Origin: Pseudomonas californiensis
Lineage (GTDB): Bacteria > Pseudomonadota > Gammaproteobacteria > Pseudomonadales > Pseudomonadaceae
Direction of reading: 5' to 3'
DNA: 64,000 bases
NCBI RefSeq assembly: GCF_021147775.1
Contig: NZ_JAGTPK010000002.1
Span: 283,370 to 347,369, forward strand
This document shows positions 39,377 through 47,807 of the stretch, piece by piece; the first letter of the stretch is position 1, and every line of letters starts with the position of its first letter. Below the pieces are notes generated by a model. That model was not told the origin of the DNA. It worked only from the letters and a program-made list of their open reading frames with translations, and did not search any database. The position numbers and the translations under genes were made by a program.

Positions 39377-39730
39377 GTGGGAAAATTGACAACGCATGTA
39401 CTGGATACCGCCCACGGCTGCCCCGGAAGCAGCATCAGGGTCGAGCTGTATCGGGCGGATGGCGAGCGATTGGTGCTGGTCGCCAGCGCGATCACCAACA
39501 GTGACGGTCGCTGCGACACGCCGTTATTGCAGGGTGAGGATTACCGGTCCGGCGTGTATCAACTGCACTTTCACGCAGGCGATTATTACCGCATCCGCGG
39601 CACCGAGCTCGACGAGCCGGCGTTTCTCGATGTGGTGGTGCTGCGCTTTGGCATTGACGCAGGTCAGGCTCATTATCATGTCCCGCTGTTAGTCTCGCCC
39701 TACAGCTACTCGACATACCGAGGCAGCTGA
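39377..39730 (+). CDS. hiuH: 5-hydroxyisourate hydrolase (transthyretin-like)
   Basis: 117-residue enzyme hydrolysing 5-hydroxyisourate to OHCU, the second step after PuuD. It starts with GTG (39377), preceded by AGGGAG. Family features are the N-terminal [39 protein letters not shown] and the C-terminal YRGS tetrapeptide diagnostic of HiuH over transthyretin. It is divergent from puuE and ends in its own terminator. Confidence 0.97.
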   Translation: MGKLTTHVLDTAHGCPGSSIRVELYRADGERLVLVASAITNSDGRCDTPLLQGEDYRSGVYQLHFHAGDYYRIRGTELDEPAFLDVVVLRFGIDAGQAHYHVPLLVSPYSYSTYRGS

Positions 39731-39737
39731 TTATCTT

Positions 39738-39762
39738 GCCCGCGCGCACTGCGGGCCTTTTT
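39738..39762 (+). terminator. Rho-independent terminator after hiuH
   Basis: Stem GCCCGC-gcgcact-GCGGGC followed by CTTTTTC, eight bases after the hiuH stop. It isolates hiuH from the GntR gene. Confidence 0.85.
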
Positions 39763-39810
39763 CTGCGCGCTCCGCCTGTCATCAGGTACAGGCGCGCCGT
39801 CAGGTTTTGC

Positions 39811-39822
39811 ACTGTGTACAAT
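39811..39822. promoter_or_regulatory. Putative GntR operator upstream of the GntR gene
   Basis: ACTGTGTACAAT matches the puuE palindrome at 10 of 12 positions. It lies about 40 bases before the regulator's start, in a position for autoregulation. Confidence 0.5.
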
Positions 39823-39863
39823 GCGCCCGTCCGACGCCGTAATCCATTTGCGCACGAGTGCCC

Positions 39864-40622
39864 ATGAACGACCAGTCCCTGCCTCTCAAGAAACCGACGC
39901 GCACTGCGAAAGCTCCGAGTAGCGTGACCCAGGACGATATCGTCTATGCGCACATCTTCGATGCGATCCTTGAGCAGCGTCTGGCGCCTGGCACCAAGCT
40001 GAGCGAAGAGGCGTTGGGCGAGATTTTCGGCGTCAGCCGCACCATCATCCGTCGTGCCTTGTCGCGTCTGGGTCATGAAGGTGTCGTGCAACTGCGGCCG
40101 AATCGTGGTGCGGTGGTCGCCAGCCCCAGCGTTGAAGAAGCCCGTCAGGTGTTTTTTTCCCGGCGTCTGGTGGAAAAGGCGATTACTGAATTGGCGGTCG
40201 AGCATGCCACGGCTGACCAGCTTGCCGAATTGCGCCAGATGGTCAGTGATGAGCGCGACAGCTTCGCGCGTGGGGATCGCGGCGCTGGTATTCGTCTCTC
40301 AGGGGAATTTCACCTGCAACTGGCGGTGGCGGCCAGGAATGCTCCGCTGATCAGCTTTCAGCGCAGTCTGGTGTCGCAGACCTCGTTGATCATCGCCCAG
40401 TACGAAACCGGCAACCGCAGCCATTGCTCCTACGACGAGCACAATCAACTGATCGATGCCATCGAAGCCCGCGACGCTGCGCTGGCGGTCGAGTTGATGA
40501 TGCACCACATGGATCACATCGACAGCAAGCTCAATCTGGATGAAGACGTGATCTCGGATGACTTGCAGGCCGTGTTTTCACATTTGCTGGGCAAGAAAAA
40601 GACGACGCGCCTGGCGCAGTAG
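39864..40622 (+). CDS. GntR family regulator with FCD domain, probable urate/allantoin pathway regulator
   Basis: Regulator of 252 residues. The N-terminal winged helix shows QDDIVYAHIFDAILEQRLAPGTKLSEEALGEIFGVSRTIIRRALSRLGHEGVVQL. The FCD effector domain has the metal-ligand pattern with FHLQLAVAARN and YDEHNQLIDAI. The start at 39864 (MNDQSLPL) is preferred over a GTG two codons earlier. Its place beside hiuH and puuE, and the three palindromes it could bind, suggest that it controls purine breakdown genes; this is inference. The inducer is unknown. Confidence 0.88.
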   Translation: MNDQSLPLKKPTRTAKAPSSVTQDDIVYAHIFDAILEQRLAPGTKLSEEALGEIFGVSRTIIRRALSRLGHEGVVQLRPNRGAVVASPSVEEARQVFFSRRLVEKAITELAVEHATADQLAELRQMVSDERDSFARGDRGAGIRLSGEFHLQLAVAARNAPLISFQRSLVSQTSLIIAQYETGNRSHCSYDEHNQLIDAIEARDAALAVELMMHHMDHIDSKLNLDEDVISDDLQAVFSHLLGKKKTTRLAQ

Positions 40623-40641
40623 CGGCGCCGAGCTGCCGAGG

Positions 40642-41877
40642 TCAGCCCGGCTTCTGATTGCCTTGCTCGCGCAGCGCCTGGGTCTTGCGATGCAGGAACA
40701 CGGTCAGGACGAGCCCGCCCAGCGAGGCGAAAGCCGCGAACAAAAAGATTGAAACAAAACCAAAGCCCGCCGCAATGGCGCCCGCCAAAGGACCGGTGAC
40801 ACCCAGCGACAAATCAATGAACAGCGAATAGGCACCGACCGCAGCGCCCCGGCTGGAGGCCGGTACCAGGTTGACGGCCTCGACGCCCAGCGCCGGGAAC
40901 ACCAGCGAGAAACCAAAACCGGTCAGCGCCGCACCGGCCAGTGCCAATCCTGGCGTGGGCGCCATCCAGAGCAGCAGCAGCCCCAGCGTCTCAACCGACA
41001 AGCAGACGATGGCGACGCGAAAGCCGCCCAGACGGTTGATCAGATTGCCGAACAGCAAGCGTGCTGCGATGAAACTGCCGCCGAACAGGGTCAGGCACAG
41101 CGCCGCGTTGGGCCAGTGATTGCTGGCGTAATACAGAGTGATGAATGTCGCAATAGTACCGAAGCCGATGCCGCCCAGCGCCAGGCCCATGCCGTGGGGG
41201 AATACCCGTCCAAGCACATGCATGAAGGGCAGGCGCTCGCCGTGCACGATGGGTGCAGCCTGTTTTTTCCATGTGAGCAGCAGGCCGATTGCACACAGCA
41301 GCATGATGCTGACACCCACCGTCCAGAGCCCGAATGCGCTGACCATCCACACGCCCAGCGGTGCACCAATGGCCAGTGCGCCGTAACTGGCGATGCCGTT
41401 CCAGGAGATGACCTTGGCAGTGTTCTGCGCGCCAACCCGGCCGATGCCCCAACCGATCGAGCCAGAGCCCACCAGGCTTTCTGCAGCACCGAGAATCACC
41501 CGGCCGATCAGCAGAATGATCAGGCTGGCCATCGGCCAATCCTGTAGCCAGATCGGCACGAGCATGAACACGCCGCTCAACCCACATCCGGTCAGGCCGA
41601 ATTGCACGGCTTTCTTGCTGCCCAGGTTGTCGATGATGCGGCTGGCCCACGGTCGGCTGACCAGGGTGGCGAGGTACTGGACACTGATTACCAGGCCCGC
41701 GATCACTGCACCGAAGCCCAGATCGCTGTGCACATAACCCGGCAGAACGGCCAGGGGAATGCCGATGTTCAAATAACCGATAAAGGTGAACAGGACGATC
41801 GAAACGACGGTCAGCGTGACGGCAAACGGCGTTTGTTGGACAGCGCTTTTTGAATCGGGCATGGGGCGGGCTTTCAT
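40642..41877 (-). CDS. MFS transporter, YhhS/YfcJ-like (UPF0226)
   Basis: Twelve-helix inner-membrane transporter of 411 residues. The first half has [28 protein letters not shown] and the MFS loop [18 protein letters not shown] between helices 2 and 3; [44 protein letters not shown] is typical of the YhhS group. The substrate is unknown. It converges on the GntR gene with 19 bases between stops. The start could also be the methionine five codons later. Confidence 0.88.
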   Translation of the reverse strand: MKARPMPDSKSAVQQTPFAVTLTVVSIVLFTFIGYLNIGIPLAVLPGYVHSDLGFGAVIAGLVISVQYLATLVSRPWASRIIDNLGSKKAVQFGLTGCGLSGVFMLVPIWLQDWPMASLIILLIGRVILGAAESLVGSGSIGWGIGRVGAQNTAKVISWNGIASYGALAIGAPLGVWMVSAFGLWTVGVSIMLLCAIGLLLTWKKQAAPIVHGERLPFMHVLGRVFPHGMGLALGGIGFGTIATFITLYYASNHWPNAALCLTLFGGSFIAARLLFGNLINRLGGFRVAIVCLSVETLGLLLLWMAPTPGLALAGAALTGFGFSLVFPALGVEAVNLVPASSRGAAVGAYSLFIDLSLGVTGPLAGAIAAGFGFVSIFLFAAFASLGGLVLTVFLHRKTQALREQGNQKPG

Positions 41878-42024
41878 TCTGGAGACGGTCTGGAAATTGT
41901 GCTTCGAGATGGGCGGGTAAAAACCCTTAGCAAGCTCTCGATTCGCTCATGATAGCGGCGCATTGGACAATGCAGGGGCAACAGACTGAAATAAATTCGG
42001 GATGAGGGCGGATCAGGGAGGTTG

Positions 42025-42204
42025 TTACGGCTTGGACGGTGCGACCAGTTGCGTGGTGACCAGCGCGGCCAGTGCGTTTTCCTGGGTGCCGAAGCGTGCG
42101 AGCAGCGCGTTCTGTTTTTCCGGGCTGAGACGGGCCCAGATTTCAATCATCCTTTCGGCGGTGCCGATCAGTGCGCTGGCTTGGGTTTCGGTAAAGTCGC
42201 TCAT
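42025..42204 (-). CDS. Small conserved-looking protein of 59 residues, unknown function
   Basis: Reads MSDFTETQASALIGTAERMI, then EIWARLSPEKQNALLARFGT and a C-terminal half ending APSKP. It is strongly alpha-helical and amphipathic, with good local codon use. The region between the MFS gene and phhC otherwise lacks genes. I see no known family, and the ribosome binding site (AGGACTTC before ATG) is acceptable. Confidence 0.55.
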   Translation of the reverse strand: MSDFTETQASALIGTAERMIEIWARLSPEKQNALLARFGTQENALAALVTTQLVAPSKP

Positions 42205-42287
42205 GAAGTCCTGCCTGTATCGTTGGTTTTCCAGGCGTATTGAAAATCGGCAGAACCGTTTTTCGATACGCCTGAAAACAATCGCCT

Positions 42288-42428
42288 TCAGTCTTCGCGT
42301 CGGGCTTTCTGGCTGTCTTGAGCCGAGGGTGCTGCTTTCATTGCGGCAGGTTGACCAAGCTCCTGTTGAGCCAATGTCGACTGCTGTGGTTCCTGTTGAC
42401 CTGGTGGGAAGTTAGGGATTTCGTGCAT
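42288..42428 (-). CDS. Small Gln/Pro-rich peptide of 46 residues, unknown function
   Basis: Started at the ATG at 42428, which follows GAGGAGAG at ideal spacing. It reads MHEIPNFPPGQQEPQQSTLA and continues hydrophilic and Ala/Gln-rich to a charged end (KARRED). No signal peptide; likely disordered. The good ribosome binding site is the main argument that it is real. Confidence 0.5.
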   Translation of the reverse strand: MHEIPNFPPGQQEPQQSTLAQQELGQPAAMKAAPSAQDSQKARRED

Positions 42429-42734
42429 CGTCGTCTCTCCTCGCAAGGGGTTGCAGATAGAACCGTGCTTCAAAAAGCCTGCGCAGGATACCCCACTGAA
42501 AATGACAATCCGGATATTTTTTTCAACTGATTGACTGAACGGCGAAACAAAAAACGGTTTTTACTGTCTTTGCGGCTTGCGCCAGCTGGTCGTCAGCGTC
42601 TGTGCGTGCGTGCGCAGACAGGGCTCGTTGGGCATGTTTTGCCAAAAATTGCGGGTTGGCCGCGGGTCCCAGGCTCCTGGGGTGAATTTACGGGTCGCGA
42701 AGGCTGCCTTGAGGGCGATACATCCCCAACAGAT

Positions 42735-42842
42735 TTTCTGGCTTGTTCGTCAGCAAGCGAAACGCCGCCCGGCTGACGCCCACAGAATGAATGCTTGCCT
42801 GTGGGAACGAGCTTGGCGGCGTTGCGTTTGCGCGCGAAAGGA
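42735..42842. repeat. Nested inverted repeat of REP/BIME type
   Basis: Within the 426-base gap between the small peptide gene and phhC lies a nested palindrome: AACGCCGCC (42761-42769) pairs with GGCGGCGTT (42815-42823), and inside it CCCACAG (42779-42785) pairs with CTGTGGG (42799-42805). The flanks TGTGGGAACGAGCTTG and GTTCGTCAGCAAGC resemble the GTGGGAGCGAGCTTGCTCGCGA-type REP core of Pseudomonas in opposite orientations. The rest of the gap shows a small CCCAGG/CCTGGG hairpin at about 42667 and nothing else. Confidence 0.6.
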
Positions 42843-42854
42843 TCAATCTTCGCT

Positions 42855-44051
42855 TCAGTCTTTGCACACTGCCGCAATGGCCTGTGCCAGTTGATCAAGG
42901 CGTGTGGCGTCGATGCCGGCAATGTTGGCGCGACCAGCGTTGACCATATACACGCTGTGCTCATGACGCAGGCGGGCGACCTGGTCGTCGTTGATGCCCG
43001 TGTAGGAGAACATTCCGCGTTGCTGCGCGACATGGGCAAAGCGTTCACCAAGGCCCAAGGGCGTCAACGCTTCAACCAGACCACTACGCAATTGCGCGAT
43101 GCGCTGGCGCATTTCTTCCACTTCATCGGCCCACAAGCTTTTCAACTCAGGGTCGCCAAGGATTTCTGCCACCACCGCGGCACCATGGTCGGGCGGGTTG
43201 GACCACAGGTTGCGGGCGATGCCTGCCAACTGGCTGCGCACATCCAGCAGTTTCTCGGTGTCTGCCGCGCAGATGATCAAGGCACCGGTGCGTTCGCGGT
43301 ACAGGCCGAAGTTTTTCGAACAGGAGCTGGTGATCAGCAGTTCCGGGAGTTGCGCGGCGAACAGGCGGACTGCCCAGGCATCTTCTTCAAGGCCGTCACC
43401 AAACCCCTGATAGGCGAAGTCGATCAAAGGCAGCAGGTCGCGACTGCGAACGATATCCAGCACTTCACGCCAATCGGCGTGCGACAGGTCAAAGCCGGTC
43501 GGGTTATGGCAGCAGGCGTGCAATAACACCACGTCCCCGTGGGGAACCTGACGCAGTGTGTCCAGCATGCCTCCGATATTCAGGCGGTTATCGCTGCCCA
43601 CGTAAGGGTAGTGCCCGACCTTGAGGCCGACCTTGTTGAAGATCGTCTCGTGGATGGGCCAGGTCGGGTCGCTGAGCCAGATACCTTTGCCGGGCAGGCA
43701 TTGCGCTATGAAATCCGCCGTCAGGCGCAATGCCCCGGTGCCGCCAGGCGTTTGCGTCGCGCCGACGCGCTGGTCGGCGATCACTGCCGATTCACCGCCC
43801 AGCACCAGTTCACTGATCAGCGTGCCGAAGCGCGGCTCGCCATGCCCGCCGATGTAGGTCTTGGTCAATTGCCGATCGACGAGCCGCTGTTCTGCCAGTT
43901 TCACCGCACGAGGAATGGTGGTCAGGCCCTGCGAGTCCTTGTAGACGCCTACGCCCAGGTCGAACTTGGCGGGGTTGGTGTCGTTGGCGTACGCGTCGAT
44001 CAGGCTCAGGATCGGATCGCCCGGTACTCGTTGGATATCCTTGAAGTGCAT
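42855..44051 (-). CDS. phhC: Aromatic amino acid aminotransferase
   Basis: PLP aminotransferase class I of 398 residues ([21 protein letters not shown]). The PLP lysine is in ITSSCSKNFGLYRERTG, with the substrate-binding arginine near the C-terminus in the SYTGINDDQV region. It converts tyrosine or phenylalanine to the 2-oxo acid. Its ATG overlaps the TAA of phhB by one base (TAATG), which shows it is the third gene of the phhABC operon rather than a housekeeping tyrB. Confidence 0.93.
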   Translation of the reverse strand: MHFKDIQRVPGDPILSLIDAYANDTNPAKFDLGVGVYKDSQGLTTIPRAVKLAEQRLVDRQLTKTYIGGHGEPRFGTLISELVLGGESAVIADQRVGATQTPGGTGALRLTADFIAQCLPGKGIWLSDPTWPIHETIFNKVGLKVGHYPYVGSDNRLNIGGMLDTLRQVPHGDVVLLHACCHNPTGFDLSHADWREVLDIVRSRDLLPLIDFAYQGFGDGLEEDAWAVRLFAAQLPELLITSSCSKNFGLYRERTGALIICAADTEKLLDVRSQLAGIARNLWSNPPDHGAAVVAEILGDPELKSLWADEVEEMRQRIAQLRSGLVEALTPLGLGERFAHVAQQRGMFSYTGINDDQVARLRHEHSVYMVNAGRANIAGIDATRLDQLAQAIAAVCKD

Positions 44052-44407
44052 TACTTGCGGCCCTCGGCGTCTTTGGCCACCTCGTCGGTTCGGGCAGCCA
44101 TGATGAAGTCGTTGCGGTGCAGACCCTTGATCGAATGGCTCCACCAGGTCACGGTCACTTTGCCCCACTCGGTGAGCAGGCCTGGGTGGTGACCTTCTGC
44201 TTCGGCAATTTCGCCGACCGCATTGGTAAATGCCAGCGCAAATTTGAAATTCTTGAACAGAAAGACTTTCTCCAACTGCATTACGCTGTCACGGACTTCG
44301 ATGTTCCAGTCCGGGATCTGCCGAAGCAGTTCCGGCAGCTCGGCTTCACTGACTTGCGGGGCATTGGCGTTACAGGCTTCGCAGCTGGCCTGGTTGAGTG
44401 TGGTCAT
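44051..44407 (-). CDS. phhB: Pterin-4a-carbinolamine dehydratase
   Basis: 118-residue enzyme that dehydrates 4a-hydroxytetrahydrobiopterin to recycle the cofactor of phenylalanine hydroxylase. The start at 44407 ([17 protein letters not shown]) gives the family length. The motif [37 protein letters not shown] is diagnostic. It lies between phhA and phhC in the same direction. Confidence 0.97.
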   Translation of the reverse strand: MTTLNQASCEACNANAPQVSEAELPELLRQIPDWNIEVRDSVMQLEKVFLFKNFKFALAFTNAVGEIAEAEGHHPGLLTEWGKVTVTWWSHSIKGLHRNDFIMAARTDEVAKDAEGRK

Positions 44408-44441
44408 GAGCGTTATTCCTTGTTTTGTGGCGAGGCGACAG

Positions 44442-45242
44442 TCAGTCAGGCCGCCTGGGTTTTGGCTTTGGGTGGGAATTGGGCGCATGCAGGCCCAACT
44501 GCATACCGCGCTCGACCATGGCCATGATGTCTTCCTGCGCCAGGTCAAACAGACGCTTGAGGTCCGGGAGTACAAAGTACACCGGTTGCAGGATGTCGAT
44601 GCGATAAGGCGTGCGCATGGCTTCGAGTGGGTCGAACGGCTGATGTTCCGGGGCGGTAGACAAGCTATACACCGCTTCCTTGGGAGAGGAGAGAATGCCG
44701 CCGCCGTAGATGCGGCGTCCTTCGGCGGTGTCGACCAGGCCGAACTCGATGGTCATCCAGTACAGACGGGCAAGGTAGACGCGCTGCTCTTTGGTCGCGC
44801 TCAGCCCCAGTTTTCCGTAGGTGTGGGTGAACTCGGCAAACCAGGGGTTGGTGAGCAGCGGGCAGTGGCCAAATATCTCGTGAAAGATGTCGGGTTCCTG
44901 TAGATAGTCCAGTTCTTCTTCGGTGCGAATGAACGTTGCCACCGGGAAGCGCTTGCTGGCCAGGAGTTCGAAAAAGGTCTGAAACGGAATCAGCGCAGGG
45001 ACGCGTTCGACCTGCCAGCCAGTGGTCGCAGCCAGTACCCGATTGATCTCGCCAAGTTGGGGGATACGGTCATGAGGCAACCCCAGTTGCTCGATTCCTT
45101 CCAGATACTCGCGGCAGGCGCGACCCTCTATTACCTTCATCTGGCGCGTTATCAAGGTGTTCCACACGGCGTGTTCGGCCGCCGGATAGTCGATAAAACC
45201 GGTGGCGTCGGGCTCGCGTGCCACGTACTGCGTCTGGGCCAT
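44442..45242 (-). CDS. phhA: Phenylalanine-4-hydroxylase
   Basis: Iron and pterin dependent monooxygenase of 266 residues, making tyrosine from phenylalanine. The iron-binding His121 and His126 are in [13 protein letters not shown], and the glutamate ligand lies in [10 protein letters not shown]. The bacterial form lacks the N-terminal ACT domain. The start at 45242 follows GAGGAG. It is the first gene of phhABC and divergent from phhR, whose product activates it in relatives. Confidence 0.98.
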   Translation of the reverse strand: MAQTQYVAREPDATGFIDYPAAEHAVWNTLITRQMKVIEGRACREYLEGIEQLGLPHDRIPQLGEINRVLAATTGWQVERVPALIPFQTFFELLASKRFPVATFIRTEEELDYLQEPDIFHEIFGHCPLLTNPWFAEFTHTYGKLGLSATKEQRVYLARLYWMTIEFGLVDTAEGRRIYGGGILSSPKEAVYSLSTAPEHQPFDPLEAMRTPYRIDILQPVYFVLPDLKRLFDLAQEDIMAMVERGMQLGLHAPNSHPKPKPRRPD

Positions 45243-45378
45243 GCTGATCTCCTCGAAGGTTATTGTTGTTGTTGTCAGTCGCGCTGTCATGTGCGTAAAG
45301 CTTGATCAAGGAATAGCCCGATCACCGTCACCTGTCAGCCCCCGAAGACCGGAGCTTGCGCGCCATAAGTACGATCTT

Positions 45379-45396
45379 CGTAACGAAAACTTTACG
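45379..45396. promoter_or_regulatory. Putative PhhR/TyrR box between phhA and phhR
   Basis: CGTAAC-N6-TTTACG fits the TyrR-type palindrome TGTAAA-N6-TTTACA at 9 of 12 conserved positions and lies in the 280-base divergent promoter region. It could serve both promoters. Confidence 0.5.
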
Positions 45397-45521
45397 GCGG
45401 GTCCGATGCGGCGTCTGATCAGTATGTTTTAACGCGAAGAAAGCAATGGGCTGTCACGTATTGTTGACGCTAAACTTCACACCACAACAAAAATACAGAC
45501 GCTCACAGGAGCCGACCCCTC

Positions 45522-47072
45522 ATGCGCATCAAGGTGCACTGCCAAAACCGGATTGGCATTCTTCGCGACATCCTCGAGCTGCTGGTGAGCTATGGGGTCA
45601 ACGTGGCCAAGGGCGAGGTCGGTGGCGAACATGGCGACGCGATTTACTTGTATTGCCCCAACCTGATCAACCTGCAGTTTCAGGCCCTGCGCCCCAGGTT
45701 CGAGGCGATCACAGGCGTGTTCGGCGTCAAGCGCGTCGGCCTGATGCCCAGCGAGCGACGGCACATGGAGCTGAATGCTCTGCTCGGTGCGCTGGAGTTT
45801 CCGGTCCTGTCCATCGACATGGCTGGAGCGATTGTCGCGGCCAACCGAGCGGCGGCGCAGTTGTTGGGCGTGCGGGTTGACGAGGTGCCGGGGATTGCGT
45901 TGTCTCGCTACGCCGAAGACTTCGACCTGCCTGCGCTGGTGCGCGCCAATCGCTCACGAATCAACGGACTGCGGGTCAAGGTGCGAGGCGACGTGTTTCT
46001 GGCCGACATTGCGCCTTTGCAGTCCGAGCATGACGACAGCGAAGCCATGGCAGGCGCCGTGTTGACCTTGCATCGCGCGGATCGGGTGGGCGAACGCATT
46101 TATCATGTTCGCAAACAGGAGCTGCGCGGCTTCGACAGTATCTTTCAAAGCTCGAAAGTCATGGCGGCGGTGGTGCGCGAAGCACGCCGCATGGCACCGC
46201 TGGATGCACCATTGCTGATCGAGGGCGAGACAGGTACCGGCAAAGAGTTGCTGGCCCGCGCGTGCCATCTGTCCAGCCCACGTGGGCAGTCGCCCTTGAT
46301 GGCGCTCAATTGTGCCGGGCTGTCCGAGTCCATGGCAGAAACCGAGCTGTTCGGCTACGACCCTGGCGCCTTCGAAGGTGCCCGGACGGAAGGGCGACTG
46401 GGTTTGCTGGAGCTGACTGCGGGCGGCACGTTGTTTCTTGACGGTGTGGGTGAGCTGAGCGCACGGATGCAGGCCAAGCTGCTGCGCTTTATTCAGGACG
46501 GTTGCTTTCGTCGAGTCGGCAGTGACGAGGACATGTTTCTGGACGTGCGGATCATGTGCTCGACGCAAGTCGCCCTGTCTGAATTGTGCGCGCAGGGCGC
46601 TTTCCGGCAGGACCTTTACCACCGCCTCAATGTACTGTCGTTGCACATACCCCCGTTGCGTGAATGCCTGGATGGTCTGGAAACGCTGGTCGAGCATTTT
46701 CTCGATCAGGCCAGCCGGCAGATCGGATGTCCGTTGCCGCGGATTGCACCGGCTGCGATCAAGCGACTGAGCCAGTATCACTGGCCGGGCAATGTTCGCC
46801 AGCTGGAAAACGTGTTGTTTCAGGCGGTGTCACTGTGCGAGGGCGGTGAGGTCCAGGCTGAACACATTCGGCTGCCCGACTACGGCGCGCGCCAGGCGCT
46901 CAATGAGGTATCCCTGGAAGGTGGGCTGGATGCCATTGTCGGACGTTTCGAGAAGTCGGTGCTGGAGCAACTGTATGGGCAATACCCGAGCAGTCGGCAG
47001 TTGGGGAAACGGCTTGGGGTTTCACATACCACCATTGCCAACAAGTTGCGCGATCACGACATTCACAAGTAA
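45522..47072 (+). CDS. phhR: PhhR, TyrR-like transcriptional activator
   Basis: 516 residues with an N-terminal ACT-like domain (MRIKVHCQNRIGILRDIL), a PAS domain around 80-190, an AAA+ domain with Walker A GETGTGKE at 235-242, and a C-terminal helix-turn-helix SSRQLGKRLGVSHTTIANKL. The loop that contacts sigma-54 is normally GAFTGA; here it reads GAFEGA at 282-287, as expected for TyrR/PhhR proteins that act with sigma-70. It senses aromatic amino acids and controls phhABC. Confidence 0.96.
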   Translation: MRIKVHCQNRIGILRDILELLVSYGVNVAKGEVGGEHGDAIYLYCPNLINLQFQALRPRFEAITGVFGVKRVGLMPSERRHMELNALLGALEFPVLSIDMAGAIVAANRAAAQLLGVRVDEVPGIALSRYAEDFDLPALVRANRSRINGLRVKVRGDVFLADIAPLQSEHDDSEAMAGAVLTLHRADRVGERIYHVRKQELRGFDSIFQSSKVMAAVVREARRMAPLDAPLLIEGETGTGKELLARACHLSSPRGQSPLMALNCAGLSESMAETELFGYDPGAFEGARTEGRLGLLELTAGGTLFLDGVGELSARMQAKLLRFIQDGCFRRVGSDEDMFLDVRIMCSTQVALSELCAQGAFRQDLYHRLNVLSLHIPPLRECLDGLETLVEHFLDQASRQIGCPLPRIAPAAIKRLSQYHWPGNVRQLENVLFQAVSLCEGGEVQAEHIRLPDYGARQALNEVSLEGGLDAIVGRFEKSVLEQLYGQYPSSRQLGKRLGVSHTTIANKLRDHDIHK

Positions 47073-47145
47073 GGATGATGGCAAACTTGCATCTAAAAGT
47101 TGAGTGTTTCTATTAAACAAGTGCACGGATCAATCAGTGTGCAGG

Positions 47146-47176
47146 GCGCCTCGCAATACTGATATTTGCGAGGCGC
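47146..47176. other. Perfect hairpin between convergent phhR and DUF2790 genes
   Basis: GCGCCTCGCAA pairs perfectly with TTGCGAGGCGC (11 bp, 9-base loop). There is no T-tract on either strand, so it is a terminator-like or 3'-end protecting structure for one or both convergent transcripts. Confidence 0.55.
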
Positions 47177-47204
47177 AGCGCAGCCAAGATGATGTACAGG
47201 AAGA

Positions 47205-47471
47205 TCAGCCGTTGCTGCAGCCGTTGCCCATGACCTGGTAGCTCATGATGTGCTGCTTGCCTTGCGAGTCTTCATAGACCATGCGGGCGGGGACTACCTG
47301 GCAGACGTCCGGGATCTGGCTGATGGAGATCACGCGGGCGATGTCCAGATGCGTGCCGTAGGTATATTGCTCGACACGTGCCTGTTGCATGGCCACTTTG
47401 GTCTGTGATTCCTCGGCCATGGCGAATGCACTGAAACCGCAAAGTGCCAGGACCGCGATTGAAACTTTCAT
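47205..47471 (-). CDS. DUF2790 small periplasmic protein
   Basis: 88 residues with a signal peptide cleaved after AFAMA (residue 19). The mature part YGTHLDIARVISISQIPDVCQVVPARMVYEDSQGKQHIMSYQVMGNGC carries the two cysteines and pattern of the DUF2790 family, which is found in many paralogues in Pseudomonas. Function is unknown; several members are copper or stress responsive in other species. Confidence 0.88.
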   Translation of the reverse strand: MKVSIAVLALCGFSAFAMAEESQTKVAMQQARVEQYTYGTHLDIARVISISQIPDVCQVVPARMVYEDSQGKQHIMSYQVMGNGCSNG

Positions 47472-47807
47472 TGCTGTTTACCTTCTTCAGGGCGAATGGG
47501 TTCGCTTGACGTTTCTACGGTCAAGGTCAAAACGAGTAAGGTTTGATAGCCGGTCTGCGTGGGGCAGCGGTTGTTGGTCTGGTTGGTTGCCTTGTGGGGC
47601 GGAAATAATTCTAGGCCTGTCGTGCAGGGATTTATATAAAGGCTTTTGATAAAACCTGTCATTGAAACGGTAACAATCACACTCGGTGATCAGGTGCGGT
47701 TTTCCCCAGGCGCGTGCAGCCGGTAAGACCAACGTCGAATGGCCCCTCCGGGTGGGGCGGGATACAACGGAGCCATAAAACAACAACTATCCACCGAGGT
47801 AACCAAG

